The position numbers and the translations under genes are program-made. Shown piece by piece: positions 1 through 8,533 of a stretch of DNA of 64,000 nt (within the stretch, counting starts at the first letter, position 1; every line of letters starts with the position of its first letter). The stretch is taken from positions 186,001 to 250,000 of the forward strand of contig NZ_VAHO01000004.1 in the NCBI RefSeq assembly GCF_005796225.1, read 5' to 3'. The DNA comes from Pseudarthrobacter sp. NamE5. GTDB lineage: Bacteria > Actinomycetota > Actinomycetes > Actinomycetales > Micrococcaceae. The notes below the pieces were generated by a model. The model did no database searches, was not told the DNA's origin, and worked only from the letters and a program-made list of their open reading frames with translations.

Positions 1-867
1 CAGAAGCTCCCGCACCACCGTTTCGGCCTGGTCCGGGGTCTTGTCCGGGGCAAAGCGGTAGTTGATCTCCACCACGCACCTGTCCGGAATCACGTTGCCG
101 GCAGTTCCGCCATTGATCTTCACAGCATTCAGGCTCTCGCGGTATTCCAGCCCGTCTACGGTCACTGTGCGCGGCTCATAGGCCGCCAGCCTCGCCAGGA
201 CGGGAGCCGCCGCGTGGATGGCATTGCTGCCCATCCATGCACGGGCGGAGTGCGCCGCCTCCCCCACTGTTGTGACCTCGAACCGGCTGGTGCCGTTGCA
301 CCCGCCCTCCACGGTACCGTCGGTGGGCTCCAGCAGGATGGCGAAATCACCATGAAGCAGATGACCGTGGTTACGGACCAGGCGCCCCAGGCCGCTCTTC
401 ACCGCTTCCACTTCCTCATGGTCATAGAAGACAAAGGTGACGTCACGCTTCGGCGCAGCGCCGCCGTCGAACAGGGTAGCGGCAAGCGCCAGCTGCACGG
501 CCACGCCGCCCTTCATGTCCGTGGCTCCGCGGCCATACAGGATCCCCTCCCCCGGCACACGGGATTCCCAGGTGGACGGCACTGTCCCCCGGGCACCTTC
601 GGTCATGGGCAGGGGTACTGTGTCCAGGTGCCCGGCCAGGATGACGCGTTCGGGGAGGCCCAGCTCCGTTCGGGCAACGATCGAATCACCGTCCCGCACG
701 ACGTGCAGCTCCGGAATGTTCCGCAGGGCCGTCTCGACGGCGTCGGCAAGTTCCGTCTCATTGCCGGACACGCTGTTGATGTCCATGATGGCGGCGGTAA
801 GGAGCGCAACATCCTGGCGGAGGTCAAGGGCAAGGAGGGAAGATCCCGGGGAGGTTTCGGCAGTCAC
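1..867 (-). CDS. dapE: Succinyl-diaminopimelate desuccinylase, 3' end cut by window edge
   Basis: Zinc-dependent M20-family deacylase that removes succinate from N-succinyl-L,L-diaminopimelate in the succinylase branch of lysine/DAP synthesis (cytosolic). The 289 codons present hold the family metal-site motifs: AGHLDTVP (His80, Asp82), YGRGATDMKGG (Asp117) and DHEEVEA (Glu151-152). The usual family length is about 370-380 residues, so roughly 80-90 C-terminal residues lie left of position 1. The GTG at 867 is chosen because a TAGACT hexamer ends exactly 6 nt upstream, the leaderless arrangement repeated across this window. It is divergent from dapD, which acts one enzymatic stage earlier in the same pathway. 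The identification is firm from the motifs and the neighbour. Confidence 0.95.
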   Translation of the reverse strand, partial: MTAETSPGSSLLALDLRQDVALLTAAIMDINSVSGNETELADAVETALRNIPELHVVRDGDSIVARTELGLPERVILAGHLDTVPLPMTEGARGTVPSTWESRVPGEGILYGRGATDMKGGVAVQLALAATLFDGGAAPKRDVTFVFYDHEEVEAVKSGLGRLVRNHGHLLHGDFAILLEPTDGTVEGGCNGTSRFEVTTVGEAAHSARAWMGSNAIHAAAPVLARLAAYEPRTVTVDGLEYRESLNAVKINGGTAGNVIPDRCVVEINYRFAPDKTPDQAETVVRELL

Positions 868-873
868 GAAGCC

Positions 874-879
874 AGTCTA
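874..879 (-). promoter_or_regulatory. Leaderless -10 element of dapE
   Basis: TAGACT on the minus strand, 6 nt before the GTG start. Transcription would begin at or next to the start codon. No convincing -35 is visible. It stands back to back with the dapD -10 on the other strand. Confidence 0.6.
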
Positions 880-905
880 GTTCGGAGGCTGTCGCTGCCC
901 GTCGA

Positions 906-911
906 TAGACT
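906..911 (+). promoter_or_regulatory. Leaderless -10 element of dapD
   Basis: TAGACT on the plus strand, 6 nt before the ATG at 918. The intervening GGGGAA could also serve as a weak ribosome-binding site on a slightly longer transcript. It is the same hexamer as at dapE. Confidence 0.6.
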
Positions 912-917
912 GGGGAA

Positions 918-1940
918 ATGACTGAAACTGCTTCTTCCGCCATGCCCGAAACCTCGAATACAACCAGTGGCGAACGTTCCGCCTACGGTTTCGGCGTAGC
1001 CACCATCACCACCGCTGACGCCACCGTCCTGGACGTCTGGTTCCCCACTCCAGCCCTCGGTGCGGCCGCCGACAACCTGCGTTCCGTGGAGGATGCTGAC
1101 GAGTCCCTCACCAGGATCGCGGACAACGGAGCTGACGAGGACCGCGGCACGGAGCAGAAAGTGGTCTTTGTCCAGATCAACCTCGATGAAGCCCCGGCCG
1201 ACACCGCCGATGCCTACCTGCGCCTGCACCTGCTCTCACACCGGCTGGTCCAGCCCAACACCATCAACCTGGACGGAATCTTCGCCAAGCTGCCCAACGT
1301 CGTCTGGACCAACTTCGGCCCGGCGGCGGTGGAAGGCTTCGAGCTGACCCGCGCACGGCTCCGCCGCCGCGGCGCCGTCACCGTCTACGGCATCGACAAA
1401 TTCCCCCGCATGGTGGACTACGTAGTGCCGTCGGGTGTCAGGATCGCCGACGCCGACCGCGTGCGCCTGGGTGCGCACCTGGCCGAGGGCACCACGGTGA
1501 TGCACGAGGGATTCGTCAACTTCAACGCCGGAACGCTGGGCACCTCCATGGTCGAAGGCCGTATTTCGGCAGGCGTGGTGACGGGCAACGGCAGCGACGT
1601 CGGCGGCGGTGCGTCCATCATGGGCACCCTTTCCGGCGGCGGCAAGGAAAAGATCACCATCGGCGAACGGGTCCTGTTGGGGGCGAACTCCGGCGTCGGC
1701 ATCAGCATCGGCGATGACTCGGTGGTCGAGGCCGGCCTGTACGTGACGGCCGGAACCCGGGTACGTGTACCGGGCCCGAAGGACGAGGTGGGCGAGGACA
1801 CCACCAAGATCGTTAAGGCAGCCGAGCTCTCCGGCGTTCCCAACCTGCTGTTCCGCCGCAACTCCACCACCGGCGCGGTGGAGGTGCTTCCCCGCCAGGG
1901 CCAGACAGTGGAACTGAACGACGCCCTGCACGCCAACTGA
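918..1940 (+). CDS. dapD: Tetrahydrodipicolinate N-succinyltransferase
   Basis: Transfers succinyl from succinyl-CoA to 2,3,4,5-tetrahydropyridine-2,6-dicarboxylate, opening the succinylase branch of DAP synthesis in the cytosol. The 340 residues show the actinobacterial DapD layout: an N-terminal domain (to about 170), then a left-handed beta-helix of hexapeptide repeats with Gly/Val/Ile-rich turns (about 180-290), including [20 protein letters not shown] and a second glycine-rich rung. The protein is full length. The start ATG sits 6 nt after a TAGACT hexamer. It is divergent from dapE, and a membrane protein gene begins 7 nt after its stop, so the two may share a transcript. Confidence 0.96.
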   Translation: MTETASSAMPETSNTTSGERSAYGFGVATITTADATVLDVWFPTPALGAAADNLRSVEDADESLTRIADNGADEDRGTEQKVVFVQINLDEAPADTADAYLRLHLLSHRLVQPNTINLDGIFAKLPNVVWTNFGPAAVEGFELTRARLRRRGAVTVYGIDKFPRMVDYVVPSGVRIADADRVRLGAHLAEGTTVMHEGFVNFNAGTLGTSMVEGRISAGVVTGNGSDVGGGASIMGTLSGGGKEKITIGERVLLGANSGVGISIGDDSVVEAGLYVTAGTRVRVPGPKDEVGEDTTKIVKAAELSGVPNLLFRRNSTTGAVEVLPRQGQTVELNDALHAN

Positions 1941-1947
1941 CCCTTCT

Positions 1948-2808
1948 ATGGCACAAAGACGCGGTCTGCGCCGCCTTGCAGTCCTGGTGCTCACCCTTGC
2001 ACTGGTGGCGGGAGGCATCTACTCCGCCGTGTTTTTCCTGCAGCGTTCCGAAACCCTGGTTTCGGAGCGCTGCAGGGCAGTCATTGATGAGCGGACGGCG
2101 GAACTGGCTCCGGACCAGGCCGTGTACGCATCATTGATCGCCGCCGTTGCGGTCCAACGGGGCCTTCCCCCGCGTGCCGCAAGCATTGCAATCGCCACTG
2201 CCATGCAGGAGTCGAAGCTGCGGAACATAGACCACGGGGACCAGGCCGGCCCGGACTCGCGCGGACTGTTCCAGCAGCGTCCGTCGCAGGGGTGGGGAAC
2301 CGAGGCACAGATCATGGATCCCTACTACGCCGCGAACGCCTTCTACGACGCTCTCGTGAAAATACCCGGCTATGAGGCCCTGGAAATAACGGACGCCGCC
2401 CAGCGGGTCCAGCGCTCCGCCTACCCCACCGCCTATGCCCAGCATGAGGACATGGGCCGTACCTTCGCCTCCGGCCTTTCCGGCCAGACGCCCGAAGCCG
2501 TTCAATGCACCCTTCGTGCCGCCGGCACGGGCGGGGACACCAGCGCGCTGTCCGCGGAACTGCACCAGGCCTACGGGGCGCTGGAGTCGATGGTGGACGG
2601 TGAAACGTTAGTAGTCCTGGCCACCGGCAGCGAGGCCTGGTCCGTGGCCCAGTGGGCGGTTGCCAATGCCAAGGGCTTCGACGTCACACACGTCGAGGTG
2701 GCAGGCCGAAGCTGGACCCGTAGTACATCACGTGACGGCTGGCAGGAATCCGCAGCCCCGGACGGCCAGGTCCGGATTACGGTCGCTACGGAAAACTCCG
2801 GCAGCTGA
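1948..2808 (+). CDS. Membrane-anchored lysozyme-like (transglycosylase-like) protein
   Basis: The 286-residue protein has a basic N-terminus followed by one hydrophobic segment (about 10-31), so it is probably anchored with the rest outside the membrane. Residues about 60-165 resemble the soluble lytic transglycosylase/lysozyme-like fold common in actinobacteria: ATAMQESKLRN with a candidate catalytic Glu88, then GLFQQRPSQGWG and MDPYYAANAFYDAL. The C-terminal 100 residues are unrecognised. It would act on cell-wall glycan, but activity is inferred from the fold only. It begins 7 nt after dapD with no clear ribosome-binding site, so translation is probably coupled to dapD. A strong inverted repeat lies inside the gene just after the membrane-segment codons. 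Confidence 0.7.
   Translation: MAQRRGLRRLAVLVLTLALVAGGIYSAVFFLQRSETLVSERCRAVIDERTAELAPDQAVYASLIAAVAVQRGLPPRAASIAIATAMQESKLRNIDHGDQAGPDSRGLFQQRPSQGWGTEAQIMDPYYAANAFYDALVKIPGYEALEITDAAQRVQRSAYPTAYAQHEDMGRTFASGLSGQTPEAVQCTLRAAGTGGDTSALSAELHQAYGALESMVDGETLVVLATGSEAWSVAQWAVANAKGFDVTHVEVAGRSWTRSTSRDGWQESAAPDGQVRITVATENSGS
2041..2072. repeat. 15-bp inverted repeat inside the lysozyme-like gene
   Basis: Arms 2041-2055 and 2058-2072 are complementary except for one position that pairs as G-U in RNA, with a 2-nt loop. They encode the peptide around SETLVSE directly after the membrane anchor; the other strand would encode almost the same peptide (SETRVSE). Function unknown. It may be a pause or cleavage hairpin in the mRNA, or chance. 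Confidence 0.6.
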
Positions 2809-2845
2809 AGGACCTCCCGCTGGCTAGGGGATGACCGGGCCGCAG

Positions 2846-3457
2846 CTAGACGAGGATCTCCACCACAGGCTGCACGTAACTGCGGAAGAGCTCGGGCTCA
2901 CCCATCAATTGGTTGCTCATGATGATCTTGTCAGGCTCCAGGTACCACGCCCGGAGTTCGTTCAGCGGCAGCTCAATAATGGTCAGCTTGAAATCACGCG
3001 AATCGCGACCCACTTCCATCAGCCTGTCATCCACCATGTCCTCGAGCAGCTGGTCCGCACCGCTCGCGGCACGCTCCGCTTCCAGCTCGGCATATTCGCT
3101 CCGGCGCTCCCGAGCCCAGGTGAGGGCAGCACCGAAGTGCGCCTGCAGCACCCTTTGCAGCGCCGGCGAATTGCCGAAAGCCCCAAAGTCGGGCGGGGAC
3201 AGTTCCGGTGAAGTCTGGGGATGGGCCTTGAGGAGCTGGTCCCACCATGCCTCCCACTCAGTCTTCAGGGCGCTCAGGCCGCCAACATCCGCGGTCAGGT
3301 GTGAATGGTCAACGCGCCGGACCTTGGGTGCTGCGTGCGACAGGACCGGATGCCCGGCGCCGTCGAGCCCTGCAGTATCCCGGACGAACAGGGCGATCAT
3401 CATGGGTCCGGAGGTGTCCGTAGTGATTTGCCACCTGGTACCGCTTGTTTGATGCAT
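2846..3457 (-). CDS. Conserved hypothetical protein, 203 aa
   Basis: I do not recognise a named domain. The protein is soluble, with no signal peptide and no membrane segment. It is rich in Glu/Arg in the middle (WARERRSEYAELEAERAASG, about 115-134), probably helical, and ends in a hydrophobic beta-like stretch. The ATG at 3457 follows GAAGGA at a normal distance. It converges with the lysozyme-like gene and stands apart from the TetR gene, so it is probably a single-gene unit. The composition matches its neighbours, with no sign of recent transfer. The coding call rests on length, the ribosome-binding site and codon use. Confidence 0.7.
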   Translation of the reverse strand: MHQTSGTRWQITTDTSGPMMIALFVRDTAGLDGAGHPVLSHAAPKVRRVDHSHLTADVGGLSALKTEWEAWWDQLLKAHPQTSPELSPPDFGAFGNSPALQRVLQAHFGAALTWARERRSEYAELEAERAASGADQLLEDMVDDRLMEVGRDSRDFKLTIIELPLNELRAWYLEPDKIIMSNQLMGEPELFRSYVQPVVEILV

Positions 3458-3554
3458 CCGACGTCCTTCCGTGGCGTGCTGTGCCGGTGCCCGGTGATCG
3501 GGCAGGCGCCCCGCCTATCAGTCTATGCCCCGGCCTTGCCCACGTTAACGGCAC

Positions 3555-4160
3555 TCAGTGGATGCTGTCGAGGTGCCGCTCCAGGACATCGAGGCACATG
3601 CCGCGTGTCATCCACTGCGGCTGCAACATCGCGTGCATGCACAAGCCGTCCACGGTGGCCAGGAGCCGTTCCGCTTCCACCACCAGGCTTTCCCGTGGCG
3701 TGTCTTCAGGCGAGAGAGCGCTGATCACCTGTCCCATGACCGCGGCCACCTCCCGGTGGCTGCGGCCTGCCTCAACAGCAAGGAAGGGCCGTACCCTTGC
3801 GGCGTTCCTGAACGCCAGCCACGCACACGCCTCAACCGCCCGCGGTTCGTCCAGGGGCAGCAGCCCGCACAGCAGGGTTAACACCGCCGCACGCTGCCCG
3901 GGAGTACCGGCTGCCTCAGCCTGCACGACCGGCAGCGAGGCTGCGACGCGGCCGACGATGCGGTCCACCACGGCGCCAAATGCATACGAGAGCAACTCTT
4001 CGCTGCCCGAAAAGTAGTGCCGCACAGAGCCGACAGCCAGTCCCGCTTCATCCGCTACTTCCCGAAGGGATGCCCGCTCAAGCCCGTCAACCGCGATGAT
4101 TCTGAGGACCGCATCAACTACGTCCTGCCGCCGGGTCCGGGCATCTACAATTTTGGGCAC
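3555..4160 (-). CDS. TetR/AcrR-family transcriptional regulator
   Basis: A 201-residue one-domain-plus-sensor repressor. The N-terminal helix-turn-helix reads ASLREVADEAGLAVGSVRHYF (about 26-46), followed by an all-helical C-terminal sensor region typical of the family. The GTG at 4160 (VPKIVDARTRR) matches the usual MPKxVD start of this subgroup; an in-frame ATG at 4202 would add 14 residues of unlikely composition. It is divergent from galE with 117 bp between the starts. A perfect 10-bp palindrome (CGGCATGCCG, 4197-4206) in that gap is a possible operator, which would make it an autorepressor and possibly a galE regulator. The ligand is unknown. Confidence 0.88.
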   Translation of the reverse strand: MPKIVDARTRRQDVVDAVLRIIAVDGLERASLREVADEAGLAVGSVRHYFSGSEELLSYAFGAVVDRIVGRVAASLPVVQAEAAGTPGQRAAVLTLLCGLLPLDEPRAVEACAWLAFRNAARVRPFLAVEAGRSHREVAAVMGQVISALSPEDTPRESLVVEAERLLATVDGLCMHAMLQPQWMTRGMCLDVLERHLDSIH

Positions 4161-4265
4161 TCTTCTATTTAGCACGGATGTGTTCTTTCGAGGGCCCGGC
4201 ATGCCGTGCTGCGCGGCCGCTGCCCGGGATCCGGAACGCGCGGGCGGCGTCAGGTGTTGGTGGGA

Positions 4266-4271
4266 TAGCGT
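4266..4271 (+). promoter_or_regulatory. Leaderless -10 element of galE
   Basis: TAGCGT, 6 nt before the galE ATG at 4278. It is identical in sequence and spacing to the element in front of the SAF-domain gene near 44.9 kb. Confidence 0.55.
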
Positions 4272-4277
4272 TGAGGC

Positions 4278-5291
4278 ATGAAAATTCTGGTCACCGGGGG
4301 CACCGGCTACATTGGTTCCCACACTGTTCTTTCCCTGCAGGAAGCCGGCCATGACGTGGTGGTCATCGACAACCTGGTCAACTCCAGCGAGGAGTCGCTC
4401 CGGCGGGTTGCTGAACTCAGCGGCAAGACCGCCGAGTTCCACCACGTCGACCTGGTGGACGAGGCCGCCGTCGAGAAGGTCTTTGCCGGCGCGGCGATTG
4501 ATGCAGTCATCCACTTTGCCGGCCTTAAGGCTGTCGGCGAATCCGTGCGCGAACCGCTCAAGTACTACTACAACAACCTGGTGGGGACCCTGAACCTCAT
4601 CCGCGTCATGGACCGGCACGAGGTCCGCTCCATCGTCTTCAGCTCCTCTGCCACCGTTTATGGCGAGCACAACCCCATCCCCTATGTGGAGAAGATGGAG
4701 ATCGGTGCAAACAACCCCTATGGCCGCACCAAGGAACAGATTGAAGACATCCTTGCTGACCTTGGGTCAGCCGACAGCCGGTGGCATATAGCCCTGTTGC
4801 GCTACTTCAACCCGGTAGGTGCACACCCGTCCGGCCGGATCGGCGAGGACCCGCAGGGCATCCCCAACAACCTCGTGCCCTTCATCGCCCAAGTGGCAGT
4901 GGGCCGCCGCGAAAAGCTGATGGTGTTCGGCGGCGACTACGACACCCCCGACGGCACCTGCCTGCGCGACTACATCCACGTCGTCGACCTCGCAGAAGGC
5001 CACGTGGCCGCGTTGAACCACGTGGCAGACCGGACCGGCGTCTTCCGCTGGAACCTCGGCTCGGGCAAGGGCTCTTCCGTCCTGGAGGTGCTGCGCTCCT
5101 TCGAGAAGGCAGTGGGCAACCCCATCCCCTACGAAATCACCGGGCGGCGCGCAGGGGATCTCCCCGCTTTCTGGGCCGACGCAACATCCGCCCTGGCCGA
5201 CCTCAGCTGGGCCACCACCAAGACTGTCGACGAGATGTGCGAGGACCACTGGCGGTGGCAGAAGAACAACCCCAACGGCTACAACTCCTGA
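4278..5291 (+). CDS. galE: UDP-glucose 4-epimerase
   Basis: Interconverts UDP-glucose and UDP-galactose with bound NAD in the cytosol, feeding galactose use and cell-wall or exopolysaccharide precursors. The 337 residues are family length. The Rossmann motif GGTGYIGSH is at 7-15, the SSSATVYG segment at about 122-129 holds the catalytic Ser124, and the YxxxK pair is Tyr148/Lys152. The substrate-binding C-terminal half includes RYFNPVGAHPSG. The start is set by the -10 hexamer 6 nt upstream. It is followed by a strong hairpin shared with the convergent gltA. Confidence 0.96.
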   Translation: MKILVTGGTGYIGSHTVLSLQEAGHDVVVIDNLVNSSEESLRRVAELSGKTAEFHHVDLVDEAAVEKVFAGAAIDAVIHFAGLKAVGESVREPLKYYYNNLVGTLNLIRVMDRHEVRSIVFSSSATVYGEHNPIPYVEKMEIGANNPYGRTKEQIEDILADLGSADSRWHIALLRYFNPVGAHPSGRIGEDPQGIPNNLVPFIAQVAVGRREKLMVFGGDYDTPDGTCLRDYIHVVDLAEGHVAALNHVADRTGVFRWNLGSGKGSSVLEVLRSFEKAVGNPIPYEITGRRAGDLPAFWADATSALADLSWATTKTVDEMCEDHWRWQKNNPNGYNS

Positions 5292-5325
5292 TGTCTAGAG
5301 GCTGATTCGCCCAGCCAACGCAAAA

Positions 5326-5357
5326 ACGGCCGCCCACCTGGAAAGGTGGGCGGCCGT
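5326..5357 (-). terminator. Intrinsic terminator of gltA
   Basis: A perfect 14-bp stem (5326-5339 with 5344-5357) and GGAA loop. Read on the minus strand it is followed by TTTTT, so it ends gltA. The same stem would also form in the galE transcript, but without a U-tract there. Confidence 0.9.
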
Positions 5358-5392
5358 CGTCGCCATGACTGCTGAGGAAACGGGTACCGGCG

Positions 5393-6679
5393 TCAGCGGA
5401 CGGGGTAGTCGCGCTCCGGCTCACCGATGTAGAGCTGGCGGGGGCGGCCGATCTTGGTGTTGGGATCATTGATCATCTCGCGCCACTGGGCAATCCAGCC
5501 CGGCAGTCGCCCGATGGCAAAGAGCACCGTGAACATCTTCTCGGGGAAGCCCATGGCCTTGTAGATCAGGCCGGTGTAGAAGTCCACGTTGGGGTAGAGC
5601 TTGCGCTGGATGAAGTAGTCATCACTGAGCGCCTTCTCTTCCAGGCGAAGGGCGATATCCAGCAGCTCGTCATTGCCTCCGAGCTTGCTGAGGATCTCGT
5701 GCGCTGTCGCCTTGACGATCTTGGCGCGCGGATCGTAGTTCTTGTAGACGCGGTGCCCGAAGCCCATGAGCCGGACGCCGTCTTCCTTGTTCTTGACCTT
5801 CTCCATGTAATCCTCGGGCTTGAGGCCCTCGGCCTGGATCTGGCGGAGCATTTTGAGCACGGCTTCGTTGGCGCCGCCGTGGGCAGGGCCGAAGAGGGCG
5901 TTGATGCCGGCAGAGACGGAGGCAAACAGGTTGGCGTTGGAGGAGCCTACCAGGCGCACTGTGGAGGTGGAGCAGTTCTGCTCGTGGTCCGCGTGCAGGA
6001 TGAGGAGCAGGTCAAGTGCCTTGGCCACGACCGGGTCAACCTCGTACTGCTCGGCCGGCAGGCCGAAGCTGAGGCGCAGGAAGTTCTCCACGAGGTTGTG
6101 GGAGTTGTCCGGGTACAGCATCGGCTGGCCGATGGACTTCTTGTGCGCGTACGCGGCGATGACGGGAAGCTTTGCCATCAGGCGGATGGTGGAAACCTCC
6201 ACCTGCTCCGCGTTGAACGGGTCCAGGGAGTCCTGGTAGAAAGTGGACAGCGCCGAGACGGCCGAGGAGAGGACGGGCATGGGGTGTGCGTCGCGGGGGA
6301 AGCCGCCAAAGAAGCCTTTCAGCTCCTCGTGCAGCAGGGTGTGGCGCCGGATCTTCTGGTCGAACTCGTCCAGTTCAGTAGGCGTGGGCAGGTTGCCGTA
6401 GATCAGCAGGTAGGAGACCTCGAGGAAGCTGGAGTGCTGTGCCAGCTGCTCAATGGGGTATCCGCGGTAGCGCAGGATGCCCGCATCGCCATCGATGTAG
6501 GTGATGGCCGAGGTGGTGGCTGCGGTGTTCATGAAGCCGGGGTCAAAGGTGACTGCACCCGTCTGCTTCAGCAGCTTGGAAACGTCGTAGCCTTCGTTCC
6601 CTTCAATAACCTGGATGCGCGGGAGCTTGAGCTCGCCTCCTGCGTGGAGCAGGGTCGCCGCGTTGTTGGTCTCAGTCAT
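5393..6679 (-). CDS. gltA: Citrate synthase (type II)
   Basis: Condenses acetyl-CoA with oxaloacetate at the entry to the TCA cycle. The 428 residues match the long hexameric bacterial type. Visible signatures are LHADHEQNCSTSTVR, the GFGHRVYKNYDPRAK block with the active-site His, and the Arg-rich C-terminal region ending GRPRQLYIGEPERDYPVR. An N-terminal beta domain (about 1-50) is present, as in NADH-sensitive forms, but allostery cannot be read from sequence. The ATG is preceded by GAAGGGGA. It is a single-gene unit with its own terminator. Confidence 0.97.
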   Translation of the reverse strand: MTETNNAATLLHAGGELKLPRIQVIEGNEGYDVSKLLKQTGAVTFDPGFMNTAATTSAITYIDGDAGILRYRGYPIEQLAQHSSFLEVSYLLIYGNLPTPTELDEFDQKIRRHTLLHEELKGFFGGFPRDAHPMPVLSSAVSALSTFYQDSLDPFNAEQVEVSTIRLMAKLPVIAAYAHKKSIGQPMLYPDNSHNLVENFLRLSFGLPAEQYEVDPVVAKALDLLLILHADHEQNCSTSTVRLVGSSNANLFASVSAGINALFGPAHGGANEAVLKMLRQIQAEGLKPEDYMEKVKNKEDGVRLMGFGHRVYKNYDPRAKIVKATAHEILSKLGGNDELLDIALRLEEKALSDDYFIQRKLYPNVDFYTGLIYKAMGFPEKMFTVLFAIGRLPGWIAQWREMINDPNTKIGRPRQLYIGEPERDYPVR

Positions 6680-6906
6680 GGAGTCCCCTTCATGAGGCTT
6701 CTGGGCCTCTGTCGAAAGCTTGATCCAGCATCAGGTGAGCCGCGCACTGACCCTGAGAACACAGGTTCCAACACCCGGGCTGCCTTCTTGTAGAAAGCCA
6801 CCATTGATAGTCACTTAAAAAGTACCGCTCCTTGGCGGGTGCCACTAATCCAAGACGTCCGGGAAGGCCCTAAAACAGCGCCATTGTGGCGCGAGTCACG
6901 TGATTG

Positions 6907-8055
6907 TTACGGGGCGGTAGCCAGTCGGGACACGGCGGCGTCAATGCGCTCGTCGGTGCCGGTGAGGGCAACCCGGACGTAGCCATTGCCGGCCTCGCCG
7001 TAGAAAACCCCGGGACCGACGACGATGCCGCGCTCCGCGAGCCGGGCAACGGTATCCCACGTACTCTCCCCCGCCGTGGACCACAGGTACAGCCCGGCGT
7101 CGGAATCCTTGATTTCCAGGCCGAACGCTTGCAGGGCCGGAAGCAGCCGTTCCCGGCGGCCCCGGTACAGGTTCTTTTGAGCTTCCACGTGGCTGTCGTC
7201 GCCGAGCGCAATACGCATGGCTTCCTGCACCGGGTAAGGGACGATCATACCGGCGTGCTTGCGGCTGTTGACCAGGTTGGGCATCAGGTCCGGGTCACCG
7301 GCCACGAATGCTGCCCGGTAGCCCGCAAGGTTGGACTGCTTACTGAGCGAGTAGACGGCGAGGAGCCCTTGATGGGACCCGCCTGCCACCCTGGGGTCCA
7401 GGATGGAGGGAACAGCCTGGCCGCCGCGCTGGACGTCCCACGTTCCCCAGCCAAGTTCCGCGTAGCACTCATCCGAGGCAACCACGGCGCCCAGGCCGCG
7501 GGCTTGTTCCACCAGCACCTTCAGCGAGCCGGCGTCGCGGACGCTGCCGGTGGGGTTTCCAGGGGAATTGACCCAGATGAGCCGGACACGTGAGCGGATT
7601 TCGTCGTCGAGCTCGTCCAGGTTGTCCGCGGCCACCGAAGTGGCGCCGGCGAGGGTAGCCCCGATGTCGTACGTGGGGTAAGCCACTTTAGGACGTACGA
7701 CGACGTCTCCCGGCTTCAGCCCCAGCAGGAGCGGCAGCCACGCCACCAGTTCCTTGGAGCCAACGGTAGGCATGATGTTGCGCGGATCGAGTCCGGCAAC
7801 GCCGCGCCGCCGTTCAAACCAGCCCGCGATGACTTCCCGGAGGGCCGGGGTGCCATGGACGGTAGGGTATCCAGGGGCATCGGCTGCGGCCCTCAGCGCG
7901 TCCTGGATCAGGTCAGGGGTGGGGTCAACCGGGGTGCCGATGGACAGGTTGACGGCTCCGCCGGGATGCTCCGACGCCTTCGCCAGGTAGGGGGCCATGG
8001 CCTCCCAAGGATAGTCCGGCAGATCCAGGCCAAACGCTTTCGCTCCTGCGGTCAC
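6907..8055 (-). CDS. dapC: N-succinyldiaminopimelate aminotransferase
   Basis: PLP-dependent class I/II aminotransferase making N-succinyl-L,L-DAP from the keto precursor and glutamate, between the DapD and DapE steps. The 382 residues hold SPGNPTG (164-170), the PLP-contacting Asp195 and Tyr198 in SDECYAE, and the Schiff-base Lys239 in SLSKQSN, a form of the motif seen in actinobacterial DapC. The GTG start at 8055 is 14 nt after the fdxA stop, giving the fdxA-dapC pair known from mycobacteria. With dapE and dapD at 1-2 kb, three succinylase-branch genes lie within 8 kb. Confidence 0.94.
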   Translation of the reverse strand: MTAGAKAFGLDLPDYPWEAMAPYLAKASEHPGGAVNLSIGTPVDPTPDLIQDALRAAADAPGYPTVHGTPALREVIAGWFERRRGVAGLDPRNIMPTVGSKELVAWLPLLLGLKPGDVVVRPKVAYPTYDIGATLAGATSVAADNLDELDDEIRSRVRLIWVNSPGNPTGSVRDAGSLKVLVEQARGLGAVVASDECYAELGWGTWDVQRGGQAVPSILDPRVAGGSHQGLLAVYSLSKQSNLAGYRAAFVAGDPDLMPNLVNSRKHAGMIVPYPVQEAMRIALGDDSHVEAQKNLYRGRRERLLPALQAFGLEIKDSDAGLYLWSTAGESTWDTVARLAERGIVVGPGVFYGEAGNGYVRVALTGTDERIDAAVSRLATAP

Positions 8056-8069
8056 GGTGTCTGCCCGCG

Positions 8070-8396
8070 TCAGTGGTCTTGGTTCTGCGGCGGCAGCGCG
8101 GCGATCATCGGATGGTCCTTGCCGGTGTTGCCAACCTTGGCTGCCCCTCCGGGTGAGCCAAGATCATCGAAGAACTCCACGTTTGCCTTGTAGTAGTCCG
8201 CCCACTCTTCAGGAGTGTCGTCCTCGTAGTAAATGGCTTCAACAGGGCAAACGGGCTCACAGGCACCGCAGTCCACGCATTCGTCCGGATGGATGTACAG
8301 CGAACGCTCACCCTCATAGATGCAGTCGACGGGGCACTCCTCAATACATGCCTTGTCCTTGACATCTACACACGGCTGCGCGATTACGTACGTCAC
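8070..8396 (-). CDS. fdxA: 7Fe ferredoxin
   Basis: A 108-residue soluble electron carrier. The first Cys set is CVDVKDKACIEECP and the second CVDCGACEPVCP, the pattern of a [3Fe-4S] plus [4Fe-4S] seven-iron ferredoxin. The acidic C-terminal tail is usual for FdxA. The GTG at 8396 gives the canonical VTYVIAQPC start; an upstream in-frame ATG at 8444 would add residues absent from the family. GAGAGG precedes the GTG. It is co-transcribed with dapC. The redox partner is not evident here. Confidence 0.95.
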   Translation of the reverse strand: MTYVIAQPCVDVKDKACIEECPVDCIYEGERSLYIHPDECVDCGACEPVCPVEAIYYEDDTPEEWADYYKANVEFFDDLGSPGGAAKVGNTGKDHPMIAALPPQNQDH

Positions 8397-8480
8397 GTCC
8401 CTGGCCTCTCCACGTTGGGTCCGGCTGGCCGCCGGTTCTTGCATCCGGCAGCTGCGGCCGGACTCTTGACATCTGAGCCT

Positions 8481-8486
8481 ATTATC
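8481..8486 (-). promoter_or_regulatory. Possible -10 of fdxA-dapC
   Basis: GATAAT on the minus strand, about 85 nt upstream of the fdxA start. It matches TATAAT at 5 of 6 positions. No good -35 is seen. Confidence 0.3.
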
Positions 8487-8521
8487 TCCCGGCCCGTTCC
8501 CGCGAACCTAGCCGGGGCGCC

Positions 8522-8527
8522 TAGTAT
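8522..8527 (+). promoter_or_regulatory. Leaderless -10 element
   Basis: TAGTAT, 6 nt before the GTG start of the small SH3-like gene at 8534. Confidence 0.55.
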
Positions 8528-8533
8528 GAACTG

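Noticed and set aside
4203..4670. A longer N-terminal extension of the TetR gene
   Set aside because: It would overlap galE on the other strand and adds sequence with no family match. The start at 4160 fits the family.
8465..8486. TTGACA followed by TATTAT on the plus strand
   Set aside because: The spacing is far too short (about 10 nt) for a promoter, and a better -10 for the downstream gene lies at 8522.
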